From: Trichoplusia ni
Lineage: Eukaryota; Arthropoda; Insecta; Lepidoptera; Noctuidae
Assembly (NCBI RefSeq): GCF_003590095.1
Contig: NC_039488.1
Location: 13,454,001-13,518,000, forward strand
Direction of reading: 5' to 3'
DNA length: 64,000 nt
Part shown: piece after piece, positions 14,501 to 29,500 of the stretch
Layout of the letters: the number at the start of each line of letters is the position of its first letter
Numbering within the stretch: position 1 is the first letter of the stretch
The notes under the pieces: model-generated
Told to the model about the DNA's origin: nothing
Databases searched by the model: none
Seen by the model: the letters and a program-made list of their open reading frames with translations, nothing else
Program-made: the position numbers and the translations under genes

Positions 14501-17500
14501 TTATTTCTTCATTACCAATGTCTAAATTTCTCTGTCTGTAAAAATAGCGGGGTTTGTGTTCACAGCGAACGATAAACATAATAAAACTATAAATACAACG
14601 CAGTCGCAGATAGTGATGGGACAATGTGTGACAATAACACTTTCTAGTGTCATTCGGTTGGCAAAAAGTTACAAAATTATTTTGACGTCATTGTAAACAT
14701 GAAATTGCATTGCAAGGTCATTTCAGGACCGTAACAAAGAAAGGTGAAGACTATTTTGACAATGCTGACCAACTAGAGACGTGACATAGATTTAGAAGCT
14801 AAACTTTATATCCCAAGGGAAAAGATTATTTTTGACAATGCTAAAAAACGAGATATTAAGAGACATGACGTTGATTTATATGCTTTACTATCATAATATG
14901 TCATGGGAAAGTCTCCTTAATATTTCACACAAATATTCAAATTCAAGAAAAGACAAAGCAGACCTAAATCCTTCCTCATTTCAAATGCATACTACATTTT
15001 GGAAAACACACAGCGATTCGTCATAATCACTTAAGTGTTTTAATGATATGTTATTTTACATGCTAAAAACTGACAAAAGAACTGTGGGAACACTTAAACA
15101 AGTCAATCAGTATAATTTTACGAAGGTGCATGACCTTTTTAGAAACCTTGTTTATAGTGAGTAGTGGATAAAACAATTACAATAGGACATCATTAATATG
15201 ACAAAGATACTCTATGATGAATGGTTCAGGAGGTTGGTAGCGGGTAATTAGAAACACCCACGATGTTTAGTCATTAGTTATTAATTTATTGTTTTTGCGT
15301 GATGTTAGATCTGTATGGTGTTGTTCCGGCCTTTAGGAGTTCATGTTCAAGGTTAATCATTAGTTAGCTCTTGACTCAGTATCACGTGGTTTTGTGGAAG
15401 GAGGTTATGGATTTGCAACGTTATGCTTGATAATGAGACGTGTCAAGTAATCATTCTCTTATATATAAGAATGAATTGCTGAGAAAGGCCGAACCGATTT
15501 GGCTAATGTGAGTCTTGAAATATTAGTAGCAGTCCAGGGAAGGTTCTAGCTTTTTTTTATTAATTTGAAAAAAATGCGCCAAGGACTCAAAAAAGCTGTG
15601 AAATAACCAAGAGATCAGGCACTACACGGGAGAAATCGCGGGAAACAGCTAGTCTCTTAAGATAATAATTTAAAATAAATGTTGTATAGTCCCGAGTTCA
15701 CGACTGAAGAGGATACTATTTTCAAAATATAGACCAAAATATTAATAAAGTTTGGTTATAAACAACTACTAATTTATATTACGATTTTAGTTTGTATAAG
15801 ACACAGTTATAAATGATTCACGAATTTAGTGTTGGTTGTATGTAAATGTCTGACATTAGCATAAATATCTCGTTGATATGAACACTAATGTGTGAGGAGA
15901 ATAGTCTTGAATAAATATTTATATTAGCTATTGATTAATAATATTCATAAAGTTAATATTTGATACATTATAAATCAAATATGCATGGTTTACGTTTTTT
16001 GTTGTCTTTATATATTTATCAGGTTTCTAGGCGAAAAAAACTAAGAAAGATTAATAAACTAGACTTCGAGAATTCAGATTTAGGATCTGCTTTGTAATTA
16101 TGATATTAATGAAAACCTAGCATCACGTATGACGCTTTGACCTCACATTCAAACCATTGCAACGGTTTTGTGGGGCTTAACTTATAACATACTTATCTGT
16201 GTGGAATAAAGATTTTATAAATAATAATATCTGTCTCAACTACAAATTTTCCAAAGTCGGTCAAACAATACTCTTCGTGGAATGTATAGTTTATTCTACA
16301 TGACCCCGTAGCTTTCGCATTTAGTACTTTATGGTATCGTATTGGGTACTACAAATCAATGAGCCAAAAAATTACAATTTATTTAATAGCTATTATAGCC
16401 AGCGACAATAAAATCGAGATAAAATTATGATGACCGGATGATGCATACAAATGACAAGTACGCACGTATACGTAGTGCATGTCTTTCAAGAGAATGTGTT
16501 AATATTGTAACGATTGGATCCAAGGTAAATTGTTCATCAGATGCACTATTTAGAGTGCGGTCGTCATTTACAATGCATCCCACGCACAAACTATTTCAGA
16601 TTTCGAGATTACTGGCAATTTGATTGTAGCACTGCAGTCAGAAATTAGAGATGAGTAAAAACTCTTTGGAAAGAACGAAATTCGATCTACGGCTAGACAA
16701 AGTAGCAGTTACTTGTTTCCGAATTTAAATTAAATGAAGCTCTAAAGCTTTGTTAGCTGCACCAACGTTTAGACTTAAGAGTTCGATAGCATATAGTTCA
16801 ATATGGTCGAGTGGCGTACGTGCGTACGCCACTCGACCATATTGAAGGTTTCAAGGTGTCGCTGGCTCTGAGGTCCCGGGTTCGATCCCCGGTCGGGTTA
16901 ATGTAAAAATTCACATTTCTACATTGTCTCGGGTCTGGGTGTTTGTGGTACCTTCGTTGTATCTGAATTCCATAACACAAGTGCTTTCGCAACTTACTTT
17001 GGGTTCAGAACAATGTATGTGATGTTGTCCGCATTTATTTATTAAAAAATATATATATACTAAGTATATTTAAAATAATATTACAAAAGTTTAAGCTTTA
17101 AATGTCTTACAGTTCAACGCTAAACTGTAGTAAATTATAAGGGAATTAAACCCCACAATTATAGTTTGATTTAATGGAATATTCACCGTTGTGTTTACAG
17201 ATTAACGTAACAGCAACAATGAAACTTTATAATAAACGGAATTAAACCGAGATATCATGACGGCACATCACTAGATACACATTCGTGAGGCCGGCGTTTA
17301 CAATGCGACCCACGCGTGAACTATTTCAGCCATCCAGATTATAGCATCTATGTATTGCAAGGGCTTCTGATGAAGGTCACGAGACTGTGATAGCTATCTT
17401 GTCCTTTATTGTACTAAATATTGTTGCAGTTCATAATAATATGTTAAAACAATCTTTTGATGGAATGAGGAAAACAAGAGAAAATGGAAAGCGTCACTTT

Positions 17501-20500
17501 TTTATTCCTTAATTCAGACAAAGCTATGTAGTTGATGGTCAAGTAAGGACTACCATTAAAAGAAAGTCTTTGCAAAATAAATGTGAAGATAAGCAACGAA
17601 AATGATTTATTTTAAATATTTATCTCAAATTAATAATTGGCGTCACGTTTCAGTAGCCAGTATATTACATCGCGTGAAGATTTACGAAGTCTTACAGAAC
17701 TAGCTAACGTGGGAGTCGCTGCGCGGTCATAAGAGTTAAAAAAAAAACAAATCTAAATAAAACTGCGCATAGATTTATTATATACACCGAAATACGAAAA
17801 TTTTATGAGCAAAATTATAGAAGTGGAAAAAGAAAAATCACTTTAGGGGTCCAGTAAAATGGATCAGATGATTAATATCACGATTTTTCCACTAGTAGTT
17901 TTCAAGGATCAATGCATATTCTGATCATTTTTTATAGTGTGGTCCTTAAGAGAAAGGCGAAAAATATATCATTAACTGCCGTCGTCTACTCTACTCGATT
18001 GTCAGAAATAGGGTAATGGCGAGTAAAAGGGTCACCAAAAGAGAAAACAAATTTTATTACCTGTAAAATTAACAGACGAGGGAAATTTGGAAAATCCCGC
18101 AAAACGACTGTTAAACTACAAAGAAGCTTATAAAATTACATTTATATCCAGACAAACAATCTGGTCTAAATTTGGATTTTATTTTATAGTCCATAAACTC
18201 TGGATTTTAATGTTGGATTGAAAGTTGTAATTTTTTTGATAACAATTATATTCGCAGTAAGCTCGGTAATTTAAGCTCGTTCCTTTAAAACGCTTGATCT
18301 TTTGAAAATCATATACAAACGAGTTTACCCATATAGTACAATTTTAATTAGTTTAATTAATATCCTTAAACAATATGTAACTTTATTCGACCACAGCCCA
18401 AAGACAAGGAAAAAAAGTAGTATCGATATATCAATAATAATAATACAATTCACGTAATACAATAATTTAATAACAAAACAACAACATTTGAGATTTGTTA
18501 TCATTGATAACCGACTTTATTGTTATGGCGTATTATAATAAAACATTTATTATTTTTTTCGCATCATTGCACGCATAAATACATTTATTTACATTCAGCT
18601 ATAACTTCCACATATTTCCAACTCAAACAATCGAAATGTCATGTCAGCTAAACAAAAGCTGAATACATACATATGTTCCGATATTACCATTAAAGGAGAG
18701 GAAAACCACAGCATGCTTCTTAAATAAAGGTACCTGATTATGCTAAACGGTGGCATTATGTCTCGATCGTAACGAGTACAGATCAACGCATTTTCCTTAT
18801 CGATTTTCCTGTGTAATCCATTCGATATCTACTCGATACTAGTGTAAACACCGCTCTAATGTAATAGCTCAAGTGCCCGACTTATCTAGCACGTTATTAT
18901 TGTACCTCTGTTATTATCTGTTAATTTCCACATACGTTGAACGAGTTTCTATGTTACCAATTCTGGTGGAATTTCATTCTTGAATTACTAACTATTAAAA
19001 AAAAAAACTATTAAAAAAAAGGAGCGACTCAATGTCCTCCGCATTGAGTCATTCCTTAATCTAATCGTTTTATCATGGGAGGTCGGTCAGAAATGTAAAC
19101 TTTCATGAAACTAAAAACAAGTAAAGATGTTAGTATTTGAAATACGAGAAACAAATTATATGCAATTATAAACTGGCAGTAAAATAAATCAATATTAAAA
19201 CATCATTGACATTCATACTAACGACTCAATTTCACGGCTAATTAGCTAAACGATTAATTATTAAATGTTCGCCGCGTGAACAGCAAACGTAACGTAACGT
19301 ATAGTATCTGATGTAGTTGTTTATAAACAATAAGGCAATTATTAGTATTCAAGTTTCATAATATTGCCTTCTTCGTCGAATCTTGACTAATATAAATCAC
19401 GATTAAACCATAAAACCAATGCAAAGTTAAGTTGCTGGCGACTTAAGTAGGCTAATGTTGTGATTTTAGTATACCCGGTAACCACGGCAAAACCACTGTT
19501 CGCAATGTATAGCAGGTTCGATCCCTGGGAGTCCTGAGTCTGCGTGTCTTTGAGCCTGTGATTTGACCTTAGACTTTTGTGTTTTGTACCTTAGTGCGCG
19601 AAAGAGTAATGGAAAAATAGTCGATTGAGGTCATAAACATGACTAAACATAAATTTTAAAATAAAATAAAAAAGCAATTAGTCATGGGTAAAGTCAAGGT
19701 CATTATTGAGCAATCGCTGACTATCGAATATCGATTTGAACATAGCTAATGTTGAACACATTGTTTACAAGATATTAATGCGTATAACAAATTGAGGGCC
19801 TTAATCAAGGTTAGAGGCATTAGCCTCGTTCCTAGAGCTAAAACTGATATGATAGTAGCGATAGGACTCATTTGAACTGCGTAGGTGAACCTTATGTACC
19901 TAGTAATAAACTAGTAGCTTGTCATCGATAGTATATTCAAAATGAAACATGATAATTTTCTTTAGAAAGCTGTCGAATACCAAATGATCCTTACGATTAC
20001 TAAAAGAACAGCAAATTGGAATAATCTAATTGTATAACGTGTAATACCTACTGATTCTGAAATAAGGAAGGATTATAACTGGAACATAGCACTTGATTCA
20101 ACACTGAACCAAGTACTAGGAAGAACTGCCAACTAAACTGCCATCACAGCCAAAAACAATAACTTTAATATTTTATGACAGTACTAACATTTAACACCAC
20201 TCTAAATACGTCGTCATAACAATATATTGAATATAGAAATCGTTTAATAATAATTCAGTAGGCGCCCGGACGACTGTTGGCATCGAACTGTTTATTATGG
20301 ATCCCCACAGTCCATAACTTACGTTAACCAAAACACATCCAAAGGACAACGTGTATTGAATACCTGGCCAAAAATCAAACGAAAACATGTCTTGCATGTC
20401 GGCATCCTTTCATACCTAAATCAGTCGAGTGGTGGCGCGAAACATTTGACACGCCGCGTCCTTACCGGGGCCCTTAGCGCCCAAAATAGCGGTGAGACAA

Positions 20501-23500
20501 GGAAAGCATAAACAAAAGAAATTGTCTGACGAATATAGACGGTCGCCCTAAAACCGAGCGACAATTAATGCCGAATCGCCTTGACCTTGTGAGCGCCCTA
20601 CATCCCAATTGGTAGGGAGTGTGGTATCGGCGAAAAGATTCCAGACATTAATACTAATCTCAAAATACCTTGAAGACAACTCTATAATGACACGTAATTA
20701 TTAACATCATACTGTAGAAGCTGATCTATAGATACTGAATAATTCTTCATCGATATGGTTAGGCCACATTATGACGAAAATAAGCAAAGTGGTAATTCCA
20801 TCTTCAAAATATTTCCTAAAATGGTCACCTTTAGGACCTAGCTCCTACCCCGATGATAGCTGGTCAAAGGACGTGTCGCAAGAAAGAGCTACACCGGCTA
20901 GCTAAAAACACAACCTGAGCAATTTTTGAACCTTTTTGGGATAGATACTCAACAAATTATGGCAATAATTTTCAGAAAACCAACGCAATCATATAATTCT
21001 TTTGTTATTTAGTGTATACAAGTATTCGTTTTGATATGTGTGAACTTTCAAACAATGCAGTATGCACGATTAGGTTTTCGTGGTGAAGGTCGCGCTCGTG
21101 ATCTCCACAGAACCAAATATTAGTATTGGATGCAGATATTTGTTTCAAATGTAAGATTTATGTGTTAACAAACCCGCGGTATTCCAGGAATTCTAGTGTA
21201 TTACGTTATTTTAAACATAAAGGTAAAAATATTTTAAATATAGAATAATTGTAATACAGAGCACTGTGTTGGAGGTTTTTCCATACGATATTACAAAAAA
21301 TAGGAGAGTGGACACATAATTGACACACTAATTGACAGGAAGAAATCCAACGTATTAATTGTAATGAGTAATGAAAATAAAATTTACATGCAATAATAAA
21401 TTCCAATTACTCACATATTTTCTGAAATGTACGACGTAACTGATAATTGAATTAATAGTAATGTCCTCATAACGAATTTTCGAGGAAACATACCTTATTA
21501 TTTATCGGTAATTCCTACTTGAACTTCGAAACTGTCAATTATCTCGTCATACTTATTATGTTTTATTTCAGTATTAGTCATAGATAGGAAAGAGTGGTAT
21601 GAACACATTTCAATAAACAATCAAATCAGCCAATCAAAAGCATTTACAAAAAGGACGAACACGCACCAAATGCCTCTACATTAAGACCACACTGCAATTG
21701 CCGGCATTGCCCTTGACATTAATTAGAAGCTTTGCAAATAAAGACTTGTTACATAACATAAAGTATGACAAATGTTTGTCTACGTGACGATTCGCCCACT
21801 TCTTCCGTACTCCTCGTGTCGGGTTTGTTCCCATCGGGTGCATTAGCAATGCCAATTTAAGCATTACCAAGTTTATTTAACATGTACAAGTAGTAAGCTA
21901 TCATGGCAGATAATTTTATGGACGATGACATCAGGTTAAAATATTCTTTATTTTGTGACGTCTTTGGGTGTGTACCTTGCGACTAACTTGAAACCTGATG
22001 TATTCAAATTAATGAATTTATACTGTTTAGTATATTTTGCGTCAACTTTGGTTTAAAAACTATTTTGATTTCAAAATTGGTTCGGAAATCGCTGATTTAG
22101 ATATCAACAAAATGATATTATTATCACATAATAAAAGTCACAATAGTCATTATATTAAGACTATTAAGTTCTATAAAAACAAATAATCCAAAGCCGATTT
22201 CAAACTACCAAAACAGCAATCCGTCACACCAAACTTATAGCCACATTCAAACGAAACCTCGACAAAAAATGACAGCGGATACAAACGTGCGTCCGTATCG
22301 CGTATGTTCGAAGTTTTTATATTGTTGACCAAATAGGGAAAGCACGGAACGGGACGAATCATGAGCTCTTATCGAGTATGTCGTATGATGTCATAACTTA
22401 ATTTTAATCAAACGGTATCCGAGTTATCGGCGTTTATCGCTCTGTGCATTCAACGTCCAAGGTGAATGCCAGGTGATCCGTTTCTATTATTATGGTTATT
22501 TTAATAGTATTAGTTTTACGAAGACTTATACGAAACTGATTATAATTAGGCTATATTCATAATTTTCCGAACAGCTTTTTTATTGTACCTAATCGTTTTA
22601 ATGGGCATCCTGCAACTTGTTTTACTAATTGATTTGTAATATACCGAATACTCCAGTCGGCTAACAGTCAATAAATTTTAAGTATCTGAGCTAAACAATT
22701 AATATGTTACTTTGAAACACTTCGACGTACTAACAAATTATCAGTAATAAAATGTAATTAATATCGTTGCAAAATTTTATCTTTACTAATATTATAAATG
22801 CGAAAGATTTCTGTCTGCCTGTCTGTCTCGCATTCACTCCAAAACTACTGAATCGATTGAAATGGAAATTTGGAAACTTTTATGGAATGGACCGTTGCTT
22901 GGAAATTTGGCTTAAATATTGCCAAAAAGAATGAAGTACGTGCACAGCGGGTTTTGGGTATTTTGTATGTCCGTTTGGACCAAAGCGCGCTGTAAACTAA
23001 AGTCCAAGCGGACGGAGTCGCGGACAGCAGCTAGTAGAGAATATCTTGATCCTTCACAACGCTTGCCAAATTGATATGTTTTGCATACATCACATCATAC
23101 GAGCACAATAGTAATGTAATTGTTTATATTGTTACAGTCTACCAAAGTGGAAGCCCCCGCTGTCTGCAACAGCTGCAATGCCGTCATCAGTGGAAGAGTA
23201 AGTAACTTATCATTGTTATAAAGAAAAGTCAAACTACCGACTTATTTATGAATGTCTATTATAATGGTGTGTTAGATGGCCATGTGATTCTACGTATGGA
23301 TTAGAATCCACAAAAGTTTTTTTGGCATTACAGGAAGGATATCAATGTGCTTTTTCGAAGTTTTATGAACTCTCTAAAATATTCTGAGATACCACTGAAA
23401 TACATCGTGAACCAAACTAGATTTAAAACATTGCCAGCCCGCAGTGAACTGGCATGGAGATAAATGCTCAAACTTTCCCTATATGGGACATTTATGGTTG

Positions 23501-26500
23501 ATATCCTCACTATAGAGTGCTGTCTCGCTTCCACAAACAGCCCTGTTTCAATAGTGTGATGATGATGATGTAAATGCACTGATTTGTTATAAGTGGTGAA
23601 GTATTCCTGTCCATCACTGATAAGCATTGATACGATTTTAGTTGTGTCATATTATATCATGTTAAAATGTTTCTGGAAATAGATAGCCCGTATAGTTGAC
23701 CCGGTTTAGCTTGTATTTATTTGGACGAAGGTTATTATAGAAATAAAGTTTCAACAGGTATTTTCTGCTAAGACATTCTTTCGATTTTTCGTATTCTTTA
23801 GCAAGTCTAGAAGCAATAAAATAATCTTGAAGGAATATTAAAGCTAAGCATGTATATTGTGTCAATTATGAGGCTAAAATTTTCATAAAAAAATCTTAAG
23901 TTATCAATCAATCTTAATGATATTAACTAATACATGCTCTTCCTAGAATCACCATCAACTGGTTATTTGAATTAATAAGACTGATAGTAAACAACAAGCG
24001 ACAATAGTAACACATGCTAGTTATGCGGTCAGTCCGGTCAAGGCGGGAAGGACGTCTGCTATGCAGCTAATAGCGACAGGAAACACGGAGAAAATAGATA
24101 TAGCTATAAATATAAACGCAACGACTTGTATATTTTATAAGAATTTTCTCAAAACTGTTCTATAAGTAGCTTCAATAAAATATATTAACATAACTGCAAG
24201 AGTGTGGAGATATTAAGAGGATAGATAAAATGCAGTACATCTTTCGGTAGCTAATAAGTTCACAATCAATTTATAAATTGTCGTCAATCAGGGACGAACA
24301 TGACAGATCATCTAGCAAGTAAAACAAAACGATTCAGAACAGCAATGAATAAATCTAAAATTAAAATTTACTTACAAAATAAACAAAGGAATCTAAAAAC
24401 AGAAAGTCTGTCAAGAACAATGCCAGAGGTGAAGTTAAAAATAGCCCGAGAAGATGAAGACTTTCCAGTAAAAGAGAGGAATTCTTAAAACCACAAGTTC
24501 ACGGTATATGGGCATCGATATAAATACGTACACCACGTGGTTAAGCGTGAACGTTAAAATAGACACCGTGTTACACAATTTTACATAAACAAAACACGTT
24601 GTTCGCTGGACTTTGAGATAGAGGGAAGTGTTGCTTTGAGTACTCGATCAGAATAAATCTTCAATTGTTTATGAACCATTTAATTGAATGGAATTACTTC
24701 GTTTATAGTGGAACATATGCGTATATCGTCTAGTTTTTAGTAAGAAGACAATTATAACAGCCGAAATTTTGAAATTCCGCCCTAAAATTACATATGAGCC
24801 TTCAGGTACTTTCCTCCCTTCTGCATTTCATATCGCATCCAAAATGTTGTAGGCAAGTTAAATGCTTGTACCAAATTCAGAAGTTAATCAAAGTGACACA
24901 GGTTTCATTTCGTCTTTAGCTCTTACGACTACTACTATCCTCCGCATCAAATTTACCCCTTGAAAGAAAATACATAGTCTAACAAACCGCACCATTACTG
25001 TAATAACTAATCATGTCCTCTTTATCCACAGATAGTAACAGCGTTAAACAAGAAGTGGCACCCGGAGCACTTCACGTGCAACACGTGCCGCAAGCCCATC
25101 GACGGCGCCAAGTTCCACCAGCACGACGGCGGCGTCCACTGCGTGCCTTGCTTCGCCGCTCACCACAGCCCCCGGTGCCATGGCTGCGGGGAGCCCATCA
25201 CTGATGTAAGTGGCGACTTATAAGTTTCATTATACAGGACAGGAGCTTTGTGCCAATTTCTTGAGCCTATACGACAATGTGTCGTCAGACGTCATGTCGC
25301 TAGATGGAACAAAGTTATAGGCCACTTTATAGGGTGTAGGCCGAGTATGTGAAGGGCAAGGGATAGGAAAAATAGCATAAGCGACGGGGAATGAAATGCC
25401 GAGAAATATTTTTTTTTGATTTTGATGACGATAACTCGAAAAATTTACGTCGACAAAAATGAATCATTTGAAACGTCGGAATCTTGGATAAGTTTAATGT
25501 GATATGTGGGCAATATTTCACAAACCCTAAAAAGTACATTTAGATAAAAATCAATAGTAATTTTACAACATAACAGGCATATCCATAGAAAGCCAACAAA
25601 GCAGTGAGTTATACCAATAACTGGGTGTTATAATAAATTTTCGTCGAGGTGCGAGATATTCACACATTCACATATTTATTGACGTTAGATAAACACAATT
25701 ACAGTGGTGATGACCAAGTTTCGCAAGTTCCGTTGTATTAATAGGTTGATTTGAGAGTTTCGAGATATCAAGGTGAATTTCGAGGTGTCAAATAAAATGG
25801 TATTCGAATAAAAGAACAGTCGCGAAAAGCTGACAAAGAATATTCAGCAATTAATTTAAGACGGCGAAAGAGCCGGTTAGCCTAATCAACAATTAACGTA
25901 GAGAAGTGACACCTGCTAGAAAGTACGACAATGCTCGGTCTCCTAATGTAACAGTGTATCAGATTTGCCTTTAAAAGGTTGCTGAAGTTTTGAATAGAAG
26001 CAAGCATGACAGCATAGCATACAACGTCACTGCCACTTCGCGAATTTCCTGATACCCAGTGCAGTGCAGTGTGCAGATAATCTTGACCTTCAGGTGACAC
26101 GTCAAACACGATAAGCACGTAATCCTGAACGATATGGCTTTTCATTCAGATTGCACGTCATTCAAAACAAATGCTTCTACGAATTCAAAAGACAGATAAC
26201 ATATTGGTTCCTTCTTGTAAGACGCTCTTGAAACTTCAAACAAAAAATTGAAATTGAACATAGTCTGGTCGAAAAACAATTGCCGAGTTTTTGTTTTGGT
26301 AATTATCCTTCTTGGAAATGTTTAAATAATCAGAATAATACAAACATTGCGAAAATTAAAACATACAATTTCATTAGCATCAAGATAATCCTGCGATTTA
26401 TTTGCATGAATTTTATAATAATCACAAATATTGCATAATGCAAAGCCAACGACCGTATAGTCATTAGCTGAGTTCCACATCTCCAGCAGATGATGACTAG

Positions 26501-29500
26501 GTGCAGTGACGTCACGGCAGCCATATTAAGGCTTCGGAGGCTCGCCCACGACCCACTAATATAGACACAACCAAATTATTCTACTCCGAAGACATAAAAT
26601 ATGAAAATTTTGATAGCAACAGCGCAATAATAGTAGTTTCGTATGATCTAGAAATGAGGATTGGAATGAATCATAGCGCCACACATGTTGAATAACTTGA
26701 GTCTGTTTGGTGTGAATTACTCATGGTCGAGATAGTCTAGCCTTATTACGAGCGAAGGATGCTTGTACATGTATTTTAGGTCTGTCATATAATTAACTTT
26801 AGTTATGACCGTGTTAGGGACGAACGTGGAGATGAAGAGGGGATAAAATTAGGTTTGTTTGTACCAGACTACACATATGTAGGGAAAGGAGGGTTTCTTT
26901 TTCGGATGGGAAACGATCAAAAGAGTGTAAAATTTCTACTGACTTAAACCCACCCATGTTCCTTCCTTTGCCCTTCGTGTACCGGGGCCACGGTAACCCC
27001 TTCGGATAATCCCGCTGCCTCGGAAAGGAGGGATAGCCTCCTGTTCATGTTACTTGATTCTATTGAGGATGTTTACTTGTGTACTGGATAGGTTATGGGT
27101 TACGGATTCATTGTTATTTTTTCGTCTGTCGACAAATACTCAATGCCTTGTACGAGCATCATAGTAAGTTCAGATTCCGAGGTCATCTCAGGTCTTGGCT
27201 CCATAATAAGGAGAATCACTAGAATCATGAGTCAAACACGTTAACACAAAGTTTTTGTCAACGTTTTTTGCAGTTTCAATTGATTCATGAAAAACAAATT
27301 ATTTGAATTAGTCTTGCTTCTGTAGGTACTGCGTGGTTTCCTTATGAACAGGTAAATACAAATTGATGTTTCTTGAATCATGGTAGTGGGTATTTTTGGG
27401 GTTCCATACAAAAAGGTGCAAACGGAATCCTGAATCAGGTGTCTGTCAGTCTGTCACTAGGCGTGGAGAAGGAAGCCTTGCTTAACCTGGCAGATGTTAG
27501 GTTAAGCAAGGCGCTTGTCACGGTCATTTATTTAAAATTGGTCAGCCAACCGATATATAATCTTAAGCCTATTTGTATGGAGCCCTTAGAGTAGCGAGTC
27601 CTACTCAAATTCGACCGATTATTATGGTCTTCGTGTGGGACATTCAATGGAAATTCTGAGGCTGGAAAAAAAGGCCCCATACCAAAGATGTCTAGATAAT
27701 TAATATTTTAAAACATATTTTACTTCATTATTAAATTCCTTAGAGATTACGTTCATGGCCTCTTGTTTAAGTTACGTAAGAGCTATTCATCTACGTATAG
27801 TAGCCCGGCTATTATTCATAGGTATACTGACATATGTTATACACATACACCCAATACTGAATCAATAAAGGAGCTGATTTACTTCAAGTGGCAATTGTCT
27901 TAAACCATTAAATACTGTATCCATAAATTGCAGAGTTTAATATTCATTGTTTTGTGCATAATAGTAAGTCCTAAGTGGGAAAACACCCAACATCAATTAA
28001 GTTCTTAAGTTATTGCAAGGAAACGTTAAAGTTTGTATTGGCATAGTCTTGTTTTCGACATTTATTCGGTTCTCAATAAGTCCTGCAATGTACCATATAA
28101 TATGTAATATCGAACCAAACAGCTCAAGAGCTATGAGTGTTATTAGCGTTCTTGATAGAGCATAGTTCAAACTTGTTCCACTGCACGAATTGGCGCTAGT
28201 GTCGGGTTCCAGTAAACTGAATTTCAGTTTGATTAAACCGCCACGTCTTAAAGTAATGTTATTCTGGGTTGTGGAAGTGTGACAGCGCAATACGATGCGT
28301 AGAGCGGTCCCTGTTCTACATTAGCAGTACAATTACTTTAAGACGAAGTGGTAGACTAGCAGAACTCGGTTCTAAAAGGAATTAAATTAGCCTACAGTTC
28401 GAAAAAGGCAAACAGATTGAAATAGATTGAAAAAGCCTAAATTGCCACGTTTTTAATGTTATTCCATTAAATTTTATCAAAATCGGTCCATCCATTTTCA
28501 TAGTTGTAAATTGCATTGCCTTCGCATTAGAGAAGCTACCCTAAAACTTTATGCCTGCTAGCTTATCGGGAAGTGCCTCAAAATCGTGTAGCAAAAATCC
28601 AACCGGAACGAAAAACAAACAAGAAAAGTGAGTGTATAAAACCGTCTGAATAAATAAACATAATTCCTTCCATCGCAAGAAAATATAAAAACGCTAGTTA
28701 ATTTGCACATAATGATTAGCACTTGAAACAATTACAAAAGAGTCGTTTTCCTAGGCCGGCCGGCGTCTAATTAGATAATGATGTATCAACGCGGCGGGCG
28801 ATCTGACGCGCGTTCTATTAATAATGCAATCAATGCTAATTGTTTTGATTTAAGTACTCCTTGCTTTTGAATTGTTGAAGCTTTTATACGTTAGTGAAAC
28901 TGTTTATTTTCTTGCATATTCACGGATTTGACTGTTACATACATGCATGTATTAATTTTTATGTGCAATTTATATGCTCTGAGTTAGGCAAAGGAATAAA
29001 GATGTTGGTTTCGCTAGTTTTTCGTCTTTATAAACACAAGTGGATTGTACAAGAAGTTAAAAATTGATTCGTCCATATTGGACCTGAACTATGCACCTTT
29101 GCGTAAATTAATCTGACTAAGTAAAAGAAAACAAACAAACAACCCATAATCAAAATACAATAAGACGGAATCCATCAAAAACCTTAAAGATACATGTCAC
29201 GTAATCTATTACCATCTTCACTCCTGAGTGTTGACACACAGCGGGACCTTTGAGAAGGACGTCACCTATACGGACGGAACAGCAATGTGACCCCAAGGTC
29301 GACACTACTCAGGTTTGGCAGGTTGCCACAGCTTAGTCCACACCTGAATTGCTAGAGGGTAATGAAAACAAAGAACACTTATATCCTCATACGATACTAG
29401 AGTTATACATTTTATACAATTTGTAGCTACAATAGACACTAGACATGCACTTTATTTTTATGGGACTAGCCCGCCAAGGCTCCCCATCCTTGCTTCCCTT

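Larger units (their letters stand above)
8584..23137 (+). other. Intron 1 of the LIM gene (14.5 kb)
   Basis: Starts gtgagt after the ATG and ends ttgttacag. It holds SINE, LINE and Helitron remnants listed separately, plus a CpG-rich patch at about 13650-13890 that could be an alternative first exon. No coding exon was recognised. The 109-codon frame at 11255-11584 has no recognisable motif. Confidence 0.8.
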
